Assembly (NCBI GenBank): GCA_963693285.1
Contig: OY848922.1
Coordinates: 8,234,923 to 8,298,922 of the forward strand
Source: Xestospongia muta
Taxonomy: Eukaryota; Porifera; Demospongiae; Haplosclerida; Petrosiidae
Direction of reading: 5' to 3'
Length of the DNA: 64,000 nucleotides
The notes under the pieces were generated by a model. That model was not told where the DNA came from. It did not search any database and was given only the letters and a program-made list of their open reading frames with translations. The translations under genes and the position numbers were made by a program. This document shows, piece after piece, positions 49,462 through 62,069 of this stretch. The first letter of the stretch is position 1. Each line of letters opens with the position of its first letter.

Positions 49462-52400
49462 ATGGCTACATCTAGATCAGGTATGATAATAGTAGTTATC
49501 TTTTGTTTATATTTGTCATGTTTTGCAGATTATTATGTACCTACAAAAAGGAACCGTCACTCTACACATATAGTGGGTGACTACCTGTACATGTGGGGTG
49601 GTGATATACATGGTCTTCCAAAGGTACATGATAATGAAATCAAACGGAGGATGACCTCTGTTATTGAGTTATTTCACTTACCAACTGGTAAATGGGAACA
49701 ACGACCTACCAATGGAAAACCTCCACTGGGTGTCAATAGCTACGCTTCTACTGTTATTAGTAACAGAATCTACTACTTTGGAGGGCGTTGTAATCATGAT
49801 GAATGTCGTCACAATAGTATTAACATGTTAATAACAGATTCACTTACATGGAATGAACTGTTCCCAACTAATCCAAGTATGGGTCCAATGATGAAGTCAA
49901 GCTGTGGGATGATATCTCTTACATTCAAGAAGAAAGTGGATTTTCTACTGGTAGTTGGCGGATTTGGTCCACGTCCCACCTCTCCACAACCTGGTGCTCA
50001 GTATACTGATGCTCTTAGTGGCAATATTCGTACTAATGAGCACCATTACTATCAGTTATCCAGTGGTAAGAAGATCAATATATCATGTTATCAATACATT
50101 ATACATGCATCAAGCACAATTTTATAACTGTTTGCATTTCAGGTCAGTGGATAATACCAGATATAAGTGGAGAATGCCCACCTCCTTGCTATTGCTTCAC
50201 TCTTACATCACTACCAAATAACAGAGCTCTGTTATTTGGTGGTTATACACCTGATGGTGCTGTTAACACTGTGTATATTGCACAGTGTACAAAGACTGCA
50301 GTGGTGAGTACAATATGTACTAAGTTAAAGTATTTAGTTATTGTATAATATTGTGGAGTAAAGCTTAATGTCCTCAAATAGTATAAATAATGTTCATTAG
50401 TCAAGTTAGAGGTTATAGTGATAACTAAAATAGTCCTTTAGTCAACTATAGTGATACTATATTTCCTTGACTAAAATGCCACTCTTGAGTAATGGCCAAT
50501 CTTGAATAGTAGCCTCCCTTTTTTATATGTCAATGAAGTTGATGCTGCCTTGAATAAATTCTACGTTGACTACTTGGCAAAATTGTCTATGGCAAAGTTG
50601 TTTAGTCTAAAAGAATAGACACAAAAAAAGTTTTTTTACAAAAAATCTCTATTAGTCAGAAAAGAGCTGTAGTTTGCAAGACTATTTAAAACAATTGAGT
50701 TGACAAGGAGGTAATATTTACTTAAAACTCCTGTCAAAGCTTGATCTATCATTTACTAACTGATATACAAAGTTTAAAGCTATTGTTTATCAGGAATGTT
50801 CATAATCACTTCTAATTCTAGAAACTTTAAGGATTCACAATTATATTTTAAATACTGTCCTTGATTAGACAATGTCCTCAAATAGTAAATTTCCCTGTTG
50901 TTGATGAATATTGAAATATATGTCCAGGTCTTATTCAAGGAAATATGGTAACTAAATTAAGATCCACATAAAGTATAAAATGAGCAATATTTTTAAACAT
51001 TTCCCAATATACAGTATTAATTACTGCTATGTTAATTGTATAATATGTTAACTTGAGTATTATCTACCCAGCACTGGGAGAAGATAAGTGAACCACTTCC
51101 CAAATCAGCCAATTGGCCTCAGAGTAGATATGGTCATGCTACTACTATTATTAGTGACCAACATTTGATGGTGGTGGGTGGATTTGGTGCTATATTAGTG
51201 ACACATGACAGCTGGTTATTTAACATTGATACAAAGACATGGACAAAGGTTAGTTACTAGTTATCATGTGACCTAACTCTAACACAAAGTCAGTTAATGT
51301 CTATGATCTACAGTATAAGGGGACATAATAAAGTGTGACTATTTGAACTTTGACCTCTGAAAATAACCCTCATCTATAGAAAATTTATAATAGTTATTTT
51401 TTATGACCTGGTTTTATAACTGTAGTCCTGACACTATAGTATGTTAACATTTATGATAGTATAGTCTTTTGATATATCTGATTTGTTTATAGTTCTAATT
51501 CAGTTATTAAAGACTGTACATAAGTACTTATGTTCATGTTTTAAAGTCTTGTAACATGTCAACTCTACCAGTTGATACAAAGTTATAGTCTGTTACTAGA
51601 GTACATGTATCTACTGATGTTACATGTATAATGAGTAGTTTTGTAGTAATATCATAACATCATTATTATAATGTCATATAGTACACTATATTCCATCTTA
51701 TAGCTCACTCTACCAGAGTCAGTGACTATGAGAGATGGCCACTCCCTCTCAGTATGGAATGTGTCACCTACCACTGTATGGATAGTACAATTTGGAGGAT
51801 ATAAATTTATTAATAAACTCAATGATACTACAGTGATAGAACTTAGTAAGTACTGTCTATTGATGATAGTATTTGTTATATAGTCCACACACACAAATTA
51901 TCAGTATTATCACAGTATGATATAGGAGTGTTGACACACTAACTGTTTGTATTACAAACTAGTCTCATAACTCAATACTATTGTAACATACTATATCTCT
52001 CACTGTAGTATGTAATGATGACCAGTGGTCTCTAAGAGATGTAATAACTAACCTGAGGTCTACTGAAGAATATCAACTTAAGATACAACAGAAGAGACAA
52101 GAAACATCTGTACAACCTTTTGTGAGACATGGACAACCTCAACGTACTGTCCAAACTCTTCCACGTTTTCGACCTTCTTCTTTAATTCATCAAGGGTCAC
52201 AAGAAAAAGATAGAGAAATCCAACAATTAACACGACAACTTGAAGTTACAAACAAAGAGCTAAAAGATACCAAACAACAGCAGATAGATTTGACAAGTGC
52301 TCTTAAAGAAGCTCTTCAAACAAAAGAAAGACAATTACAGCAACTACATGTAGAACTACAAGAGAAACAACAAACTCAAGCTACTATTCAACATGAGCTA

Positions 52401-53432
52401 AAAGATTATGAAAATAGAGAAAGGTTACTTCAACAACAGCTACAGGATCAAGAAGAGAGGGAACGACGACAGCTACAGGATAGTCAAGAGAGAGAAAGAG
52501 TACTACGTCAAGAGTGTGATGACCTTCACAGAGAACATGATGACTATCGTCAACAACATGACAATATTGAACAAGATCTTCGTCAACAGCTCCAAGAATC
52601 AACATCTTCACTTCAACAAACCCGTCAAGTTAATACCACTCTTCAACAACAAGTTCAACAGTTACAAGAACAGTCTCACTGGTTAGTGAGGAAAGAGGAG
52701 ATTGAGATGACTGAGGAGGTCCTTGGGAAAGGAGGTTGGGGAGAAGTCAAGGTAGCGAAATTTCGTGGCCTTAGAGTAGCTGCCAAATGTCTTCATGAAG
52801 TTATCTTGTCACCATATAACATATCAGTTTTTACACGAGAAATGGAGATTGCTGCTCGAGTACGTCATCCCAATCTCCTCCAGTTCATAGGAGCTACTCG
52901 AGTGGGTTCTCCTATCATCCTCTCCGAATTTATGCCAACTAGCCTTCGTAAAGAGCTAGAAACTGGTCCTCTACCCTATCCTGCTGTTCTGACTATCAGT
53001 CAAGATATAGCCTGTGGTCTCAACTATCTCCACCTCTTTAAACCAGACCCAATACTACACAGAGATGTCAGCACTGCCAATGTCCTTCTTCAGCCAATTG
53101 TTGGTGGGTGGAGAGCCAAGGTATCAGACTATGGTTCAGCTAATCTTCAACCAATGATTGGTCGAACAGTCAATCCTGGTAATCCAGTTTATTCTGCTCC
53201 AGAAGCTGGTATACCAAGAGACCATTCTGCTGCAATGGATGTTTACAGTTATGGTGTTGTCTTGATTGAAATGATGATCTGTCAGATTCCTGTGGTAGCT
53301 CAGAGACAACTTCATATTAACAGTATTCAACAACCATCATTTAAAGCTCTTATTGAACGATGTTTGAAGGAGAATCGTAGAGAACGTCCAACAATGTCCG
53401 AGATCATACGAGATCTTATCGAAACCATTTAA
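49462..53432 (+). CDS. Kelch-propeller / coiled-coil / protein kinase fusion (copy B)
   Basis: Exons 49462-49480, 49529-50065, 50143-50303, 51072-51248, 51704-51845, 52009-53432; 819 aa. Six Kelch GG doublets are kept (YMWGGD, YYFGGR, LVVGGF, LLFGGY, MVVGGF, VQFGGY). The coiled coil is shorter than in copy A; the kinase (about 574-819) has GKGGWGEV, HRDVSTAN and SDYGSAN. Intron 1 is 48 nt, stop-free and in frame: if retained, the protein would begin MATSRSGMIIVVIFCLYLSC, a good signal or anchor sequence. Copies A (53 nt) and C (52 nt) do not allow this. The kinase exon is about 95% identical to A and C, while the coiled coil differs by in-frame indels. Confidence 0.87.
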
Positions 53433-53586
53433 TAATAGACAATAATATAGTGTGTGTTACAATTTTAGTAGTGAGTTTATTATAATAGATCATTATAATA
53501 ATAATGACTATATTTACTATTACCTATCAATAATCCTTTTTTGTGTACCTTTTTCATTTATTAATTTTGTATTAACAAGATATTTT

Positions 53587-54335
53587 TTATAATGTACTAA
53601 GTTGATCTTTAAAATGAGGTTCACCTCCTTCCCGTAATGTCAAGATTTCATAACCAGTTTCAGTAACCAGTATATTATGTTCAAACTGAGCTGAACGTTT
53701 ACCATCCTAATAAAGAGTTAGCCCCCATAATAATAATAACATATATAACATACGGCTGTTACTGATGTCCAATCATCAGGCCAAGTTACATCTTGCCACA
53801 CACCTACATACATTAATAACTAGTTAATAACTAGATAATAATTTGGACACAGTGAGGTCATTTAAACTAAAGGGAAACCCCTCTATTAAGGTTAATTATA
53901 ATAGCTATAGCTGTCCTTATCAGTGACATATCCTTAAATTGACGTTCTATTACAAACTATTCTTTTAATAACTTGTTAAAATAACTTATTTTCAGATATC
54001 ACAGGCTCAATAGTAAATGTATGGCCTGGCTTCATTACACCAATAGCTTTGTTCTCTAATAATAGGAACATAATAATAATATAAAAAAGTTATTCAATAT
54101 TAAATGGCCCACTTCATCAATGGCAATTTCCATATGTGGTAAGTGAGCTTTCTCCATACATGGTAAGGAGTTATCTCCATATATGGTAATAGTGAGACTT
54201 ACTTGCATAATGTGGTACATTAGGTACTGTATCAAACAACCTAAATAAAATTATAGTAATAAGTTTAATTGAAGGGGCTACCTTTTACTGATTAATGTCA
54301 TGACCACAATAACTATGCACTACGATACATCCATT
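53587..54335 (-). pseudogene. METAP1 3'-terminal partial copy 2
   Basis: Contains the last exon ([20 protein letters not shown]..., stop 53589-53587), the [12 protein letters not shown] exon near 53810, the [17 protein letters not shown] exon near 54060, the [12 protein letters not shown] exon near 54240 and a fragment of the YCGHDI exon. The donor after ...EPVIS is changed (ATAAGT for GTAAGT), HxT is DxT and GHGI is GHDI, hitting metal/active-site positions. All upstream METAP1 exons are absent. It lies directly downstream of Kelch-kinase B. Confidence 0.85.
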
Positions 54336-54571
54336 AGAGATATGATACATGCATGGAAATGTAAGTCATTTGACTCTCACACAGCTGCAGACATTTTGTT
54401 ATAAGTATGCTAAATGATAACACATATGGCTGATGTAATATGTGTATAATATACTTTGAACTGCATGTAGTTTCATGCAGCAACTCAGGCTACTCTATTA
54501 GTTCCTAGACCCTTCTCCGTCTGTTTTCAATCATGGCGCCTATAGAGATATGTCTCTAGCTCCATCATATA

Positions 54572-54604
<33 letters not shown>

Positions 54605-55104
54605 ATAGGGATATATGTTTAGCTCTTTCACATAGATAAACTCTCTCTATGTGAAGGAGCAGGCCATGCTGCCTTGTGCATCAAGACTGCATTATCTTAC
54701 AATTGTACTGGTAATGATGTATGCAACTTTATGTGCAACAATGTACTGGAGTCAACTAAAGATTGATCCTCTATAAGTGACAAACTCATTAATTGGAGAA
54801 ATAGCACATAAATGTTGTGCAGTGTCTTTATAACAAAGATATCATATAACTATTATGGGCCAGGACAGCATTGTACAACACTTATGTTAACTTGACAATA
54901 ATGGTATCATAATGATGTATAATAATGACTACCTAATGGTCTGTTAGAGCACTTGCATAAAGACTTCTATTCTTTGGTAATGTTTTGACCTTTAAAACAG
55001 GGTGGGGATCATCATAGGGCGTGTCCATTTCAAGATTTCTTACATACTTCCTGAAACGAGGAAACAACATCAAAGAGATATGTAACTTTCACTACTTATC
55101 TGAA
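54336..55104. other. Upstream region of Kelch-kinase C with the empty insertion site
   Basis: No gene is supported. It is homologous to 43060-44597 upstream of copy A but without the 855-bp insert; the intact junction is at 54695/54696. A (TATG)n microsatellite lies at about 54567-54606. Confidence 0.6.
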
Positions 55105-58100
55105 ATGGCTACACCTACATCAGGTATGATAATAATAGTTACATATTATTATTTTTTGTGTGTAATGTTCTACAGGTTATTATGTACCCACAAAGAGGAA
55201 TCGTCACTCTACACATATAGTGGGTGACTACCTCTACATGTGGGGTGGTATTTTAGAGAGTCTCCCTAAGGTACATGATAATGAAATCAAACGGAGGATG
55301 ACCTCTGTTATTGAGTTATTACACTTACCAACTGGTAGGTGGGAACAACGACCTACCAATGGAAAACCTCCACTGGGTGTCAATAGCTACGCTTCTACTG
55401 TTATTGGTAACAGAATCTACTACTTTGGAGGGCGTTGTAATCATGATGAATGTCGTCACAATAGTCTTAACATGTTAATAACAGATTCACTTACATGGAA
55501 TGAACTGTTCTCAACTAATCCAAGTATGGGTCCAATGATGAAGTCAAGCTGTGGGATGATATCTCTTAAATTCAATAAAGTGTATTATCTACTGGTAGTT
55601 GGTGGTATTGGTCCACGTCCTACCTCTCCACAACCTGGTGCTCAGTACAATAATAAGCTAACACTTGTTGATATTGTTCGTACTAATGAGCACCACTACT
55701 ATCAGTTATCCAGTGGTAAGAAGATCAATATATCATGTTATCAATACATTATATATCAAGTACAATTTTATAACTATTTGTATTTCAGGTCAGTGGATAA
55801 TACCAGACATCAGTGGAGAATGCCCAGCTCCTTGTAGTAGCTTCACTCTTACATCACTGCCTAATAATAGAGCTCTGTTATTTGGTGGTAATATTGCTAA
55901 TGGTCGTGATAACACTGTGTATATTGCACAATGTACAAAGACTGCAGTGGTGAGTACAATATGTACTAAGTTAAAGTATTTAGTTACTGTATAACATTGT
56001 GGAGTAATCAAGTTTAAAGTTTGAGAATGTTGAATAAACTAAATTTAGAGTATAGTGTCTTTATATTATTATTAGGAACTGTTTTATTAATGAACAAGTG
56101 ATTCACTGTTTGTTAATATTTCTTTAGTCAACTTAGAGGTTATAGTGATAACTGAAACATTCCTATAGTCAACTATAGTGATACCATATTTCCTTGACTA
56201 AATGTCACTCTTGAGTAATGGACAATGTTGAATAGAAATTTCCTTTTTTCTCTATGTCAGTGAAATTGACACAACCCTTGAATAAATGCTGTAAAGCTCC
56301 TCAACCAAGGGTTTATTGCTAAGTTTTCTGTCTAAAAAGGGACCTTTAGCTAATTGTGGCTGCTAAAAGCTTTTTCTTAAACAAAATGTATTTTTGAATT
56401 AAAGGTTGATAAATTCCAATATTCTTAAACATTTCCCAGTATACAGTATTAATTACTGCTATGTTAATTGTATAATATGTTAACTTGAGTATTATCTACC
56501 CAGCACTGGGAGAAAATAAGTGAACCACTTCCCAAATCAGTGAATTGGCCTCAGAGTAGATCTTATCATGCTACTACTATTATCAGTGACCTACATTTGA
56601 TGGTGGTGGGTGGAATAGACAAATCATTTGATGATATTGCTGACAGCTGGTTATTTAACATTGATACAAAGACATGGACAAAGGTTAGTTACTAGTTATC
56701 ATGTGACCTAACTCTAACACAAAGTCAGTTAATGTCTATGATCTACAGTATGAGGAGACATAATAAAGTGTGACTATTTGAACTTTGACCTCTGAAAATA
56801 ACCCTCATCTATAGAAAATTTATAATTAATAATAGTTATTGTTTTTATGACCTGGTTTTATAACTGTAGTCCTGACACTATAGTATGTTAACATTTATGA
56901 TAGTATAGTCTTTTGATATATCTGATTTGTTTATAGTTGTAATTCAGTTATTAAAGACTGTACATAAGTACTTATGTTCATGTTTTAAAGTCTTGTAACA
57001 TGTCAACTCTACCAGTTGATACAAAGTTATAGTCTGTTACTAAAGTACATGTATCCACTGATGTTACATGTATAATGACTAGTTTTGTAGTAATATCATA
57101 ACATCATTATTATAATGTCATATAGTACACTATATTCCATCTTATAGCTCACTATACCAGACTCAGTGACTATGAGAGATGGCCACTCCCTCTCATTATG
57201 GAATGTGTCACCTACCACTGTATGGGTAATACAATTTGGAGGATACTATGGTGATAAACTCAATGATACTACAGTACTAGAACTTAGTAAGTACTGTGTA
57301 TTGATGATAATATTTGTTATATAGTACAGACACACATTATCAGTATTATCACCGTATGATATAGGAGTGTTGACACACTAACTGTTTGTATTACAAACTA
57401 GTCTCATAACTCAATACTATTATAACATACTATATCTCTCATTGTAGTATGTAATAATGACCAATGGTCTCTAAGAGATGTAATAACTAACCTGAGGTCA
57501 ACTGAAGAATATCAACTTAAGCTACAACAGAAGAGACAAGAAACATCTGTACAACCTTTTGTGAGACATGGACAACCTCAACTTACTGTCCAATCTCCTA
57601 ATGTCCAACCTTCTTCTTCATCATGTCAAGAGTCACAAGAGAAAGATAGAGAAATCCAACAATTAACACAACAACTTGAAGTTACCAACAAAGAGCTACA
57701 AGATACCAAACAACAGCAGATAGATTTAACAAGAACTCTTCAAGAGAACCTTCAAACAAAAGAAAGACAACTAAATCAACTACGTCGAGAACTTCAAGAG
57801 AAACAACAAACTCAAGCTACACTTCAACATGAACAAAGATTACTTCAACAACAACTACAGGATAGTCAAGAGAGAGAAAGAGTAGTATGTCAAGAACGTG
57901 ATGATTTTCATCAACAATTTCTGGACTCAACCACTGCTCTTCAACAAACACATCAAGTTAATATCACTCTTCAACAACAAGTTCAACAGTTACAAGAACA
58001 GTCTCACTGGGTAGTGAGGAGAGAGGAGATTGAGATGAGTGTGGAGATCCTTGGGAAAGGAGGTTGGGGAGAAGTCAAGGTGGCTAAATTTCGTGGCCTT

Positions 58101-58760
58101 AGAGTAGCTGCCAAATGTCTTCATGAAGTTATCTTGTCACCATATAACATATCAGTTTTTACACGAGAAATGGAGATTGCTGCTCAAGTACGTCATCCTA
58201 ATCTCCTCCAGTTCATAGGAGCCACTCGAGTGGGTACTCCTATCATCCTCACTGAATTAATGCCAACTAGCCTTCGTAAAGAGCTAGAAACTGGTCCTCT
58301 ACCCTATCCTGCTGTTCTGACTATCAGTCAAGATATAGCCTGTGGTCTCAACTATCTCCACCTCTTTAAACCAGACCCAATACTACATAGAGATGTCAGC
58401 ACTGCTAATGTCCTTCTTCAGCCAATTGTCGGTGGGTGGAGAGCCAAGGTATCAGACTATGGTTCAGCTAATCTTCAACCAATGATTGGTAGAACAGTCA
58501 ATCCAGGTAATCCAGTTTATTCTGCTCCAGAAACTGGTGTACCAAGAGACCATTCTCCTGCAATGGATGTTTACAGTTATGGTGTTGTCTTGATTGAAAT
58601 GATGATCTGTCGTATTCCTGAGGTAGCTCAGAGACAACTTCATATTAACAGTATTCGACGACAATCGTTTAAAGCTCTTATTGAACAATGTTTGAAGGAG
58701 AATCGTAGAGAACGTCCAACAATGTCTGAGATCATACGAGACCTTATTGAAACCATTTAA
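55105..58760 (+). CDS. Kelch-propeller / coiled-coil / protein kinase fusion (copy C)
   Basis: Exons 55105-55123, 55176-55715, 55789-55949, 56504-56683, 57148-57286, 57448-58760; 783 aa. Same order as copies A and B: six Kelch blades, coiled coil (about 405-530, the shortest), kinase (about 538-783) with GKGGWGEV, AAKCL, HRDVSTAN, SDYGSAN and SAPE. The kinase start carries RREEIEMSVEI where A has RKEEIEMTGEI. Length differences among the three copies lie almost wholly in the coiled coil, implying variable stalk or oligomer length with a fixed sensor and kinase. The last exon is followed by the complete METAP1 gene on the other strand. Confidence 0.88.
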
Positions 58761-58908
58761 TAATAGACAATAATATAGTTTGCGTTATAATTTTAGTAGT
58801 GAGTTTATTATAATAGATCATTATAATAATAATGACTATATTTACTATTACCTATCAATAATACTTTTTTGTGTGACCTTTTTCATTTATTAATTTTGTA
58901 TTAACAAA

Positions 58909-59977
58909 TTATTTTTTTAATGTACTAAGTTGATCTTTAAAATGAGGTTCACCTCCTTCTCGTAATGTCAAGATTTCATAACCAGTTTCAGTAACCAGTA
59001 AAGTATGTTCAAACTGAGCTGAACGTTTACCATCCTAATAAAGAGTTAGCCCCGATAATAATAATAACATAATTAACATACAGCTGTTACTGATGTCCAA
59101 TCATCAGGCCAAGTTACATCTTGCCACACACCTACATACATTAATAACTAGTTAATAACTAGATAATAATGTGGACACAGTGAGGTCATTTAAACTAAAG
59201 GGAAACCCCCTCTATTAAGGTTAATTATACTAACTGTAGCTGTCCTTATTAGTGACATATACTTAAATTGATATTCTATTACAAACTACTGTTTTAATAA
59301 CTACTTAATAACTTGTTAATAACTTACCTTTAGATATCATAGGTTCAATAGTAAATGTATGGCCTGGCTTCATTACACCAATAGCTTTGTTCTCTAATAA
59401 TAGGAACATAATAATAATATCATAATAAAGCTATTCAATATTAAATGGCCCACTTCATGTATGGCAATTTCCATATATGGTAAGTGAGCTTTCTCCATAT
59501 ATGGTAAGTGAGCTTTCTCCATATATGGTAAGTAAGCTTTCTCCATACATGGTAAGGAGTTATCTCCATATATGGTAATAGTGAGACTTACTTGCATAAT
59601 GTGGTACATTAGGTACTGTATGAAACAACCTAAATAAAATTATAGTAATAAGTTTAATTGAAGGGGTTACCTCTTACTGATTAATGCCATGACCACAATA
59701 ACTACGGACTACACTACATCCATTAGAATGGGCGTGGCTTTGTATCTCATTACCAACATCTCTATATCGGACACCAGGACGAACTAAAGATACAAATAAA
59801 TTATAATTAGTATTATAATTAGAGGGACAGACCTATACTGATCCCCTTCATCATACACTCGTAAGCAGTTTCTACTAAGTTACGACTGTTATCATCTATT
59901 TTACCAACAAACATGGTCTCGTTAAGATCACCATGGAAACCATCACAATATACTGTGATATCCACTAGAGAAAAACA

Positions 59978-60009
<32 letters not shown>

Positions 60010-61927
60010 TATTTATATCACAATTTATTCATGATCCATCCATTATTACATACCATTACATATATCACCATCTTCCAATGGACGACTATCAGGAATACCA
60101 TGGCAAATGACCTCATTAACAGAACTAACAGTGGAGATGGAAGTATAACCAATTAATTACTGATGGGTGTGGTCACTTACGTGCAACAGGACTTTGGAAA
60201 TTTACAATAATTAAGTGGAGAGGGATAACATTCTCTCTCTATACAAGCCTAGAGAGAGAAGAAACAAGACTATAAAATACCAACTCTTATCTACAGAGAG
60301 ACACCCTCTTTTGGAGGTTTAAGTATAATCCTTAAGACTTAATGTCCTCTTCTTAATAAGAAGTTGGATATCATTATACCTATGTTAGTAGTACCTTACC
60401 TCATGAACTATTCTATCAATTTCATCAGTAGTAACTCCAGGTCTAATAGCTTTAGCTGCAATATCCAGCACCTCACGTCCCAACTAAAGAATGAAGAGCA
60501 AGTGAGAATAAAGAAATAGCAACCAAGCTAGGACTCAAACTGTAAATATTCTAAGTTATTCTACCTATTAAGTCACTAGTACTAGCTGATAAACACAGCA
60601 ATATAATGTCCATACTATAAATAAAGATCATATATATACAATAGTTTATCTTAAATGTGCATACTACCTAGAGTTATGAGTTAATAATGGTCTAGTGGTC
60701 TAGCTACTATATCAATCATTTAAAACTATATCAATCATTTAAAACAACACTTTATATGGTTACTAGTATGATGGGAAAATACTCATGATTTACTATTGAA
60801 CAGCAAGACTGTCTACATTAAACACATATTACATATGAACAGCAAGACTGTCTACATTAAACACATATTACATATGAACAGCAGGACTGTCTACATTAAA
60901 CACATATTACGTACCTGACATGTTCTTCTCATCTTTGTTATCTCTTCATCAGATAACTGTTTGATACGTCCAGCAAACTTAGCCACTCTTTCAGAACGTG
61001 GTACACCATCTTCAGCATAATCTGGTCTAGGGATACTTGGAGGAACAGACCTCTTTGGTGTCTAATGAGTGGGAGAAATTGATAATAAGTACTTCATACA
61101 TTGTGCACTCTTAATTCATTTTATTACAGCTTTTATTATCTGCCCCTATCATTTAAAAGTAATTACAAAAGATGTACTGTTTAAAATAGTAACATTATTT
61201 TATATTTAAAACCTCCATATAAGGGTATCCTCAGTATACAATGTACAAGTTAAATAATACACTCTATTATTATTATACACTGTCTGAGTTGAGCTGGGTC
61301 CCAAACATGTATTATACAGAATATAGTACATGTTATAGTACTTACCACTGGAGCTGGTCTGAGTCGACCTGTGAATTTAAAAGAGGGCCATGGATTGTAA
61401 ACAGGTTTGTCTTTTTTGTGAATAACTTTATGATTATTCCAGTAACTCTTAAAACAATCCTAGAAAAGAAACAGTATTAGTTATTGAATATATATTAGTA
61501 TAAATGTTAATATGATAATAAACTTTAATTTTATTGAGTTTTATGAAGTATAACAAATTCACATGTTGGATCATGTAGATGAAACAATGACGTAAAAATC
61601 ACATTAAGTGGGTGTGGTCACTAATCTCTAATAAAACGAGGTACAGTTCAATACACATGACCCAATTGTTACTTCATAATCTCCCATCATAATAGTCCTC
61701 TTACTAGATATTACTTAACATCAGTCACCAGGTATGTAAACCACTAAGCTAGCACTATCGATGCTACCACATACAAAGTATTAAGCTAAATTTTATCTCC
61801 TTACTTGAGTACAGAAGAAACTTCCTTTAATACCAAGCTTTATACAAGTAGGACATTGTAGACCAGCCTCTTTATCACAGCCTACTGTCTGACATAATTG
61901 TACTTCTCCTAATGACTGATCAGCCAT
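58909..61927 (-). CDS. METAP1: Methionine aminopeptidase 1
   Basis: Twelve exons: 61927-61805, 61459-61346, 61061-60915, 60483-60400, 60248-60181, 60124-60054, 59964-59839, 59783-59678, 59629-59592, 59393-59328, 59131-59082, 59034-58909; 372 aa (human 386). The N-terminal zinc-binding region has [17 protein letters not shown] and [15 protein letters not shown]. The catalytic domain has [25 protein letters not shown] (metal Asp ligands), YCGHGI (His), FTIEPM (Glu) and SAQFEH (Glu). The enzyme removes initiator methionine co-translationally in the cytosol. All ligands are present. It is the only full copy; two 3'-terminal partial copies lie at 48.3 and 53.6 kb. The start is 142 bp downstream of the CARD-like gene's stop, same strand. 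Confidence 0.93.
59455..59580. repeat. 24-bp tandem repeat in METAP1 intron
   Basis: About four copies of CCATATATGGTAAGTGAGCT plus TTCT. A shorter version is in the partial METAP1 copy near 54128-54190. A separate 39-bp repeat (GAACAGCAAGACTGTCTAC...), three copies, is in another METAP1 intron at about 60795-60910. Confidence 0.75.
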
Positions 61928-62069
61928 TTAGCAACGTTGTAGCATTACGTCATTATTAAACACCCACTCATTTAATTAAAAATAGAATACAATACAATGG
62001 TTACATGATATAATATGATAAAATACACTAGAATATAATGTTTTTCTGTACAATATAATATATATTATA

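Noticed and set aside
60500..60620. tRNA-like sequence on the minus strand in a METAP1 intron (GTTTGAGTCC)
   Set aside because: The T-arm-like string has no matching acceptor or anticodon arm; a cloverleaf could not be drawn.
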